Shown here in pieces: positions 57,301 through 64,000 of a stretch of DNA of 64,000 bases. This DNA comes from Cladorrhinum sp. PSN259 (taxonomy: Eukaryota; Ascomycota; Sordariomycetes; Sordariales; Podosporaceae). A model generated the notes under the pieces. The model was not told where the DNA came from. It ran no database searches and worked only from the letters and a program-made list of their open reading frames with translations. The stretch's first letter is position 1. Each line of letters opens with the position of its first letter. Location of the stretch: the NCBI GenBank assembly GCA_033725935.1, contig MU867062.1, positions 124,001-188,000 on the forward strand, read 5' to 3'. Made by a program: the position numbers and the translations under genes.

Positions 57301-58783
57301 TATGGAACGGGAGAGGGCCGAAAAGGCTGCTAAACTCCGGCAGGCAGAAGAGGAGGATGCCAGGCGTGAAGCTGAGAGACAGGCAAGAATTGCTGAGGAG
57401 CAGGGTGCTCCGGTCCCGGCTGCCCAGCAGGCTCCAAAAGTTGAGGCAAAGAAGCCTCCTCCGCCCCCGATCGGCCGGAGGACGGCCAAGACCGCTGACA
57501 GACGGGCTGAAGAAGAGCTTGCAGCAAAGAAAGCGGAGGAAGAGCGACTGGAACATGAGCGTGCAGAGCAAGAGCGCGCAACACGTGAACTTGAGTAAGT
57601 GTAGCAGTGAACCTCTTTGACAGTGATTTGTTTGCTAATATGGCGATTCAGGGAAAGCGCAAGATCACAGGAGGACGAGTTGGCAAAGGAGCGTGTTGAG
57701 GCCGATGCTCGTTTGAAGGCACTTGAAGAGCAGGTCCGTCAAGGAAAACTCAAGAAAGAGGAAGAAAAGCGGAAGAAGAAGGCGGCATTGGCTGAGGCCA
57801 AAGATAAGGAGGTCAAGCTTGCTCAGCGCCGTGCCGAGATTGAGGCGGCGCGCCAGCGTGAGGAAGAGCTCCGGAAGCAGCTTGAAGCCATGGACGCCGA
57901 TGACAGCTCCTCTTCAGACGATGAGGGACCGGAACAGATAACTCCTCAGGCTTCCACTCCTACCTTGGGCGGTAGCCAACTTGGTAGCCAGGAGCTTGAG
58001 CGTAGACCTACACCACCGCCGCCAGCTCCTGTGGCTTCGCCGCCTCAGATCGTCACCTCTAGCCCTGCGGCTGAGACGGAGAGCCGCAATCCGTACTTCA
58101 GAATGATGGCGCCAGCAGCTCCTCCCGCTCCAGTGGCTCCTCCACCGGCTCCCCAGCCTGACGTGTCCACCAACCCGTTCCACCGCATGACACAGGCAGC
58201 TGCTGCACCCGCAGCTCCATCTATCCCGACCACTAGAGTGCGTCCTGGTGCCAATGACGATGACGGCTGGGGCTCCGACAAAGACGAGGATGAAGATGAC
58301 TCGGATGACGACAGGCCGGGTGGCAAGAGTGCTGCTCATCTGGCTTCCATCTTGTTCGGCACCATGGCGCCTCCCCGCCCGCTGTCAGCAACTGAGAACA
58401 AGCCTGTAGCCTCACCTCCCGTCACCTCACCAGTTATTGCTGCTTCCCCGGATCTTGCTGCCCCGCCTGCCCCCGCTCCGCCTCCACCGCCTCCTCCGAT
58501 GCCCACTGTTGGCGCTGGTGCCCCTCCTCCACCGCCTCCTCCCCCGCCACCGATGAGTTCCGCCGGTGCTCCGGGTGCTCCTCCCCCGCCTCCACCCCCT
58601 CCTATCCCCGGCATGGCCCCTCCGCCACCGCCACCTCCACCGGCAGCGGGAGGTTCGCCCGCGCCGCCATCTGGAGGACGCCCGGCTGGATTGTTGGGCG
58701 AGATCCAGGCAGGTAGGGCTCTTAGAAAGACAGCCACGAAGGACAAGAGTGGGGCGGCTGTTGCTGGCCGTGTGTTGGAGTAA
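54357..58783 (+). CDS. PAN1: Pan1, EH-domain actin/endocytosis scaffold
   Basis: Three exons, 54357-55015, 55078-57594 and 57652-58783, encode 1435 aa; introns are 62 and 57 nt. Residues 1-165 are Gln/Pro-rich with Q-x-TG repeats. EH domain 1 lies at about 174-265 and EH domain 2 at about 436-530, each with a DxDxx-type loop and W-TLAD core. A Lys/Glu/Arg coiled coil covers about 590-1140, followed by NPF (TNPFHRM), an acidic patch with Trp ([13 protein letters not shown]), a long polyproline tract and a C-terminal WH2-like actin-binding motif ([14 protein letters not shown]). This order is diagnostic of Pan1. Family role: with End3 and Sla1 it organises cortical actin patches, activates Arp2/3 and drives endocytosis. 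About seven [LM]xxQxTG sites match the consensus of Ark1/Prk1-type kinases, suggesting regulation by phosphorylation. The start is the first ATG. Confidence 0.95.
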
Positions 58784-61745
58784 TATATGGGTTCATGCGG
58801 CAGTTGCACAATGGTTATACTCGACCTCTCGGTTGGGCAGACCAGACCAAAAGCGGGGGGTAAGGGGAATGTGGGGGGTTGGGTCGAAATATTTATCAGT
58901 TGATGATACCAAGCAAGGTGGGACTTAATTTGGAAGCTCACAGTTCGTGTAGTTTGTGTGTGTGGGTATGTATATTCTATTCAATTGTTCGGGACGTAGC
59001 AAAAGCAAAGGCCTGTGGTTTGTAATACCTTTTGTGTAGAGCATCCTATTGCTATGTACCAGATACTTTTACTCCTTTTGTTCGCTCAACTACTTCTTTC
59101 TCTAGATGCACTGTGCACACAGCTGCCGGCATGCGGTTCTATCTTAGCTACATATATAGTTTAGCTTATTTAGCTTCAATGTTTTCTTTATTCAATTTTT
59201 CTTGACATGGGAGGTGTTTTTTTTAAAAGGGGAACTTGATGGCTCTCGGATTTATTTTTTCTGTGAGAAAATCATGAGACGTAAACAAATCATCTTCCTT
59301 TGCATTTGTTAGTGATATGGTCAGCTGAGGATAAATTTCTGTAGGTAAGCAATTTGATACTGAAATGCGGTTTGTCGTTTTTTTTTGGAGCTTCCCGCCC
59401 GCCTTGAGTTTGACGGATGGTTGATTGCTTTTCTTCTCTCTTCGGTGCCGACAAGTTTTCTTTTTCGCGGCTGGGAACGACGGGAGGGATGGGAGAGTTT
59501 TGTGTGGGTTCGGTGGTACAAGTTTTTTGTTTTGATTTTGTAGTTGTGTAAACCTTTTTTATTTTTTTTATTTTTTTTTATTTTTTATTTTTTTTAATTG
59601 GTTATGAATTCTCTTTCTTTCCCCCCTCCCCCTTGTACTCAATATGGCAATCTTGAAATGCAGAATTGCACGGTGACACTTTTTGGCACGTTTTCTTCTT
59701 TTTCTTCTACAGGAATTTACCGAGATCGCGATGCACTAGTCAGTGATTGGGATCTCGTTCTTCGGAGAGTTCTTTCTTCAAATCAACGTTTTTTTGTTTT
59801 GTTTTCGGCGAGAAAGAGGTTGTTGTCTCTGATCTGAGTCAATCTGAATCTGACTATGGGGGTTGGGTAAAGGGGGATTCGGTTTCTCGGTTTCTGTCGA
59901 TTTGTGCGTGTCTCGGAGGCTTCGGGCTTATTGCCATGTTTCTTGCCAACTGTCCAGGTGCCGCCCAGAATTCTGGATTATGGGGTTTGGTTGTTTATCT
60001 ATTTGGTATGGATGGAATGCCAAACTATCACCAAGCTTGCTAATGTATGTACCGAGGTAAAGCTACTGTACGTACCCCACGGGGTTTTGGATGCAAGGCT
60101 ATTTTAGACAGGCCGATCGACGACGGGAAAGACTGCAGACAAGCTTTGCAGGTTATGGAAAAGAAAGATGGAGCCATCCGTTGGGCTGCTGCCGGCTTTT
60201 GCTTTGCTTACTGGCCCGCTGCTGCGAGTCGAATCGAAGCTTGTGCAGCATGCCATGCCATGCCATGTCGTGCCAGCAAGGAGCCCAGTCCAGTCTCCAG
60301 TTCTGCAAGTTATCTTGATGGAACCGCGGTACGGGTATGTAAGTTTGAAACGCGCTTAGGCCGCAGTTTTCTCCTCTTTTTTATGGTTGTATTTCTACAA
60401 TATGCCCCCGTTGTGTGGAGAAGTAAATGAAATCCTACAATGGATGATTGACAAGTCATCAATTCCAGGATTTCATCAGCTCATCGCATTCTCTACAATA
60501 TCTCTGGGACGCGGGTCTTTCGGAAGAAGTTTCCAACAAGGGATATGAGAGTGAGAATTCACCCTTGTCTGTGCGGTTACAGCAGCGACAGTGCTTGTTC
60601 CATTTTTCCTTTCTACATGTACAGGGAGATTCTTATCCAGGGAGGGAGACCGGCATTTCGACACCCCACTCAAAGACCACAAGCAACAGAAAAGATGGAC
60701 ATCAGGGAAAAAAGAGATGGAAAACCGAAGCGAGCGACCTTGTCTGCCGACTTGGGTGGTATGATTCGGACATAAATGCAACTTCCTTATAGGGTTTCGC
60801 GAACCAGGATTAACGCGCATGCGGAGGCATTTTTGGTTGAAGGGATCTGGTGGAGAATGTAGAAAAGAGAGAAACGCTCCTGTGAATCTTGCTGTGGCCC
60901 TTATCCTGGAAGCTAACTGATATCGCTGGCGATAAAATGCTTCTCTTATAGCCTTCGCTAAGTTGAGTAGGTAGTTCTTACCTTTCATTAATTCCGTTTG
61001 AGTGTGAGTCACTTTTCTTGTGAGAATTTCTTTTCTTGCTCTTCATGTCGAAACCCCAGATTCCTCGGCTTCTTTTCTTCCACAATGGAATTCCTATCTG
61101 ATGGAGACATGATCTTCAAGATCGCGATCTGGGCGTTTGGGGAGACCCGCCGTCAAAACGGAGTTGGCTCTCGTTTTTCGGTCAAGTTTTCGAGCAGCTT
61201 GGCAGAAGTTGGTCTTGGCTAGTCTTGCTGCTGGTGTCATTTGTGGATACAGATGACAATGGCTTCGATCTTGAAGCGGGTCGCCGTTGACAGCCAATGA
61301 TGTCACTTGTGAAATGCGTTCCAAAGGCGTTCCAAAAAGACCGGAGGAAAAGAACGAAACCGGTTGCGGTTTACCGGCAGAAAGTGGAAAAAGGTCCGTT
61401 AAACGGCCTCATTATCTTCATATTGGTGGGGGCTTACATAGTAATTCATGCGTGAGAGAGGTAACAGTGGATGGCTTCCTCGTATAATCGATGAGTGGGC
61501 ACGAGAGGTGTAAAAGAATTATTTCCCACTTGGGCCATGAAAGGAAGCATCAACTAGCATCGACGATGGTGGGCTTTAATCTGGGCCTCGACGTCGCGAG
61601 CTTGCCGAATTGAGATGAGATGGTGGCCGATGATTGGCCACAACGTTAGATATGTGCGGGGGCCACGCGAAGATTCGCGTCCAGTCGTTAGCAATTTGAT
61701 AAACAAAAGCGCGACGCCGCTGCTCGCTGTTGGGCCATCTAGGGA

Positions 61746-61772
61746 CCGTTCAAACCGTTCAAGCCGTTCAAA
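61746..61772. repeat. 9-bp tandem repeat, three copies
   Basis: CCGTTCAAA, CCGTTCAAG, CCGTTCAAA in a row. Confidence 0.85.
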
Positions 61773-61978
61773 GCATCCAGTCATGGACGCCGACAGCCCA
61801 AGTAGCCAAACGCCAGTGGATGGATGATTGCATCGCGCCCAACCAAAGCCGTTCGTCCAATCTTTGCCAAACGTGCTCGCCCTCCCTCACCCGCCTTTCA
61901 CCCGCGCTCTTGTCCGCTCTCGCACTGCAGGCGTCCAGACCTGTGTTTCGAAAGACAGGTCGTGTCCCGGGGCTTGCA

Positions 61979-61981
<3 letters not shown>

Positions 61982-62010
<29 letters not shown>
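61982..62010. repeat. (TG)n microsatellite
   Basis: About fourteen uninterrupted TG units. Confidence 0.95.
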
Positions 62011-62012
<2 letters not shown>

Positions 62013-62610
62013 TGTGTCGAGTGTCTTGAACTTGATCCGAATTGCATCCATCCACCGCAAAGGGCCCCCAATAGCATCTTGGATAGCGTTGGCCAGATTT
62101 CCCCGCCCCCGCCCTTGCCGGGCGGAAGCAGAAGAAGAGAAGAAGAACTCTTGGATGGCACTTAAAAGACATATCTTTGACGACATCGCCGAGAGCCACA
62201 GGAAGACGTGCTTGAACCACTTAAACGACACCCCTCTCTGCCGCACCCTTGTACCCGAAGACCAGACCCCTGTCCGAGGTCAGCCCGCGTTGGATTCTCG
62301 TCCAATCCCTTGGCCTGGCTCTCCGCTCCCTGCCTGGTCGAAGGCCCACATAGGACGTTCTTGGAACAAGCGTTGACTGTGTGGTGAGCTGGCAGTGGGT
62401 TCAATCTTGCGCTTGCCGCACGCCTGCACGCCCTGCACGCTTCTGTGCCTCTTCATTCACACTCCATCCTTCCCACACTGCCCGCTGCCCACACCCTCAC
62501 AGCCCTCTCCACTTTCATCCCCGTCGCTTGACCTCCGCTTCCCTCCTAGCTTGCTTCCACTTCCACTTTCAGACGTCAGCTTTGACCCATTTACTCCTCA
62601 TTCTCCCTTG

Positions 62611-62661
62611 ATGGACACTCTGACAATATTGTCATCTCACTATCCATCCGAGCATCGATAG
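62611..62661 (+). other. Possible 16-codon uORF in the forkhead gene leader
   Basis: ATG-initiated frame ending in TAG, 313 nt before the forkhead start codon. Its role depends on the unseen transcription start. Confidence 0.35.
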
Positions 62662-62974
62662 GAAAAAAAAAGCACCGGTTCTGTGGCATCGCCAGTCTCA
62701 ACGAGTCTCGATAGCGCCTTACACGAACCTGCATCCCTTGCCTCACCTCCCGGGTTCCCCCCCCCCTCCCCGTCACCCCACAACCCACAATTGATTGATC
62801 AAGCCCGCATCGCCGGTGGAGGTAAGAAATTATCACTTGCCTCGAACAGTTCACCTTTCCACTCGGCCCTAGTCATTGTCGGCGACTGACAAGCAGCCAA
62901 GGTGTGCGTCGTCCATCAACCCGATCGACTTTTCACCACACCCCCATCGACACGCGTTCCGAGCGAGGCCCGCA

Positions 62975-64000
62975 ATGGCCAAGCCACCGCGTTTTCAGGC
63001 TGCAGAGCCGTTCCAGATCTTCCACGATGACTTCTTCGACCAGACGACGACGACACCCATGATCAGCCATGCCCCTATGCCGCCAGCACCGAAATCTGCG
63101 CGGCAGCCTTTGCAAGCAGCCAACTCCAATGTCGTCTTGAACCCGCCAGCAGCTACCAACTTTGTGAAGAACTCGCCCTACAAGAGCAATGTCCGACCAG
63201 CAAATCCACCATATACCCCCCTGAAGCCATCGCAGAATAACAAGCTCAACATGGTTCAGACGATGCCTCCAAGCGATTTTCAGCAGCAGTCGACAGATTC
63301 CTTAGAAAAGAGGCAACCTGTCATGTCAAGGTTCAAGACTGTGGCACAAAAACCCCACCAACAACCAGAGTTCAATATACAGTTTATGGGCAAGGAAAAC
63401 ACGCAACCTCCGATATATCCCGCTCAGGCCCCGATCCACCCACAGTTCAACCTCCCTTTGGAACATTATTATCAGAAACCCTCAGGAAAACGTGTGTTAT
63501 TGGAAGCTGCACCGATTAAAGAACTTAGACCAGCAAAGAAAGCCAGATTAGATGACCCTCTGCCAGCACATGATTCATTTCCTCAGATTATTGACGATGG
63601 AGCGAAACCTGGACACAGCTATGCAACTCTTATCGGAATGGCAATTCTTCGCTCGCCGCAACGCCGTCTGACGTTGGCGCAAATTTACAAGTGGATATCT
63701 GACACGTACTCGTTCTACAATGCCAACGATGCTGGATGGCAAAACAGCATTCGTCACAATCTGTCTCTCAATAAGCACTTCATCAAGCAGGAACGACCGA
63801 AGGATGATCCAGGCAAGGGGAATTATTGGGCCATCGAACCAGGGGCAGAGCACATGTTCATGAAAGAGAAGCCGTCCAGGAAGGCCTCGGCTCCGTCAGC
63901 AGAAAACATGCCTGTCATGTCGACACGTCTTGAGCCCTCTCAACCACATATGCAGCAATTCCAGGAATCACTTTTGCCGCCTCAGCTGCCAGTATCGCAG
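62975..64000 (+). CDS. Forkhead transcription factor, Hcm1/Sep1-like (partial, 3' end beyond window)
   Basis: Open from ATG 62975 to the window edge: 342 codons with no stop. Residues 1-205 are low-complexity (Pro/Gln/Asn-rich), with a short FQIFHDDFF motif near residue 13 and basic patches (for example RPAKKARL near 189) that could be a nuclear signal. The forkhead winged-helix domain spans about 210-292, with the recognition-helix signature WQNSIRHNLSLNKHF and the following GKGNYWAI. No FHA domain precedes it, which argues against Fkh1/Fkh2 and for the Hcm1/Sep1 group. Family role: a nuclear DNA-binding regulator of cell-cycle (S-phase, septation, mitosis) genes recognising RYAAAYA-type sites. 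After the domain the chain is again low-complexity. The C-terminal length is unknown. The first in-frame ATG was taken; an upstream coding exon cannot be fully excluded. Confidence 0.9.
   Translation, partial: MAKPPRFQAAEPFQIFHDDFFDQTTTTPMISHAPMPPAPKSARQPLQAANSNVVLNPPAATNFVKNSPYKSNVRPANPPYTPLKPSQNNKLNMVQTMPPSDFQQQSTDSLEKRQPVMSRFKTVAQKPHQQPEFNIQFMGKENTQPPIYPAQAPIHPQFNLPLEHYYQKPSGKRVLLEAAPIKELRPAKKARLDDPLPAHDSFPQIIDDGAKPGHSYATLIGMAILRSPQRRLTLAQIYKWISDTYSFYNANDAGWQNSIRHNLSLNKHFIKQERPKDDPGKGNYWAIEPGAEHMFMKEKPSRKASAPSAENMPVMSTRLEPSQPHMQQFQESLLPPQLPVSQ

Larger units (their letters stand above)
58784..62974. other. 4.2-kb gene-free stretch between PAN1 and the forkhead gene
   Basis: PAN1 3' UTR, an A/T-run region (59553-59600), a CATGC repeat near 60248, a 9-bp triple repeat (61746-61772), a TG microsatellite (61982-62010), then a C/T-rich promoter/leader of the forkhead gene with a uORF and a possible 5' UTR intron donor (GTAAGA after 62820). 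No gene recognised. Confidence 0.55.

Noticed and set aside
61824..62376. Overlapping open frames across the TG microsatellite
   Set aside because: The repeat encodes alternating Cys-Val runs in these frames, a typical microsatellite artefact.

Overview
The window is nuclear DNA of a filamentous ascomycete, most likely a Sordariomycete close to the Sordariales (Neurospora/Podospora type). Three things support this. Most introns are 53-85 nt with GTAAGT-like donors, CTAAC/CTGAC branch points and CAG/TAG acceptors. The gene models (Cla4 with PH-CRIB-kinase order, Pan1, Gle2, Met6, Gpi13) are typical of Pezizomycotina. Genes are separated by long, microsatellite-rich intergenic DNA. I see no tRNA or rRNA gene, CRISPR array, prophage, recognisable transposon or secondary-metabolite cluster.

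Fourteen protein genes can be modelled, most of them to the exact splice site. Left part (1-15.8 kb): an RmlB-type NDP-glucose 4,6-dehydratase (-) diverges from an SLC35E3-like transporter (+). They are followed by glycyl-tRNA synthetase GRS1 (+), with an ATG arrangement suited to making mitochondrial and cytosolic forms, and by the p21-activated kinase CLA4 (+). Middle (19-38 kb): a Jsn1/Puf1-2-type RRM+PUF RNA-binding protein (+), a divergent V-ATPase proteolipid with a 13-nt microexon (+), a GPI-anchored yapsin-type aspartic protease (+), the mRNA-export WD40 protein Gle2/Rae1 (+), and on the minus strand a Puf3-type Pumilio protein with the classical eight-repeat code. Right part (43-64 kb): an unrecognised 181-aa single-pass membrane protein with two LPxY motifs (+), GPI ethanolamine-phosphate transferase 3 (GPI13, +), cobalamin-independent methionine synthase (MET6, -), the endocytic scaffold PAN1 (+), and the first 342 codons of a forkhead transcription factor (+) that runs off the end.

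The genes are mostly housekeeping and do not form an operon-like unit. Some functional themes recur. Sugar-nucleotide and cell-surface functions are the NDP-rhamnose-type dehydratase, nucleotide-sugar-like transporter, yapsin and GPI13. Post-transcriptional control is represented by two PUF proteins of different classes and Gle2, within 17 kb. Polarity and actin functions are CLA4 and PAN1.

The items most worth follow-up are the V-ATPase c-like paralogue and its splicing, the LPxY membrane protein, the GRS1 dual-start design, the dehydratase/transporter pair, and compact promoter motifs (CCAAT/E-box palindrome before GLE2, four GATA sites between MET6 and PAN1). All splice sites and products were read from sequence by eye; no searches were run.
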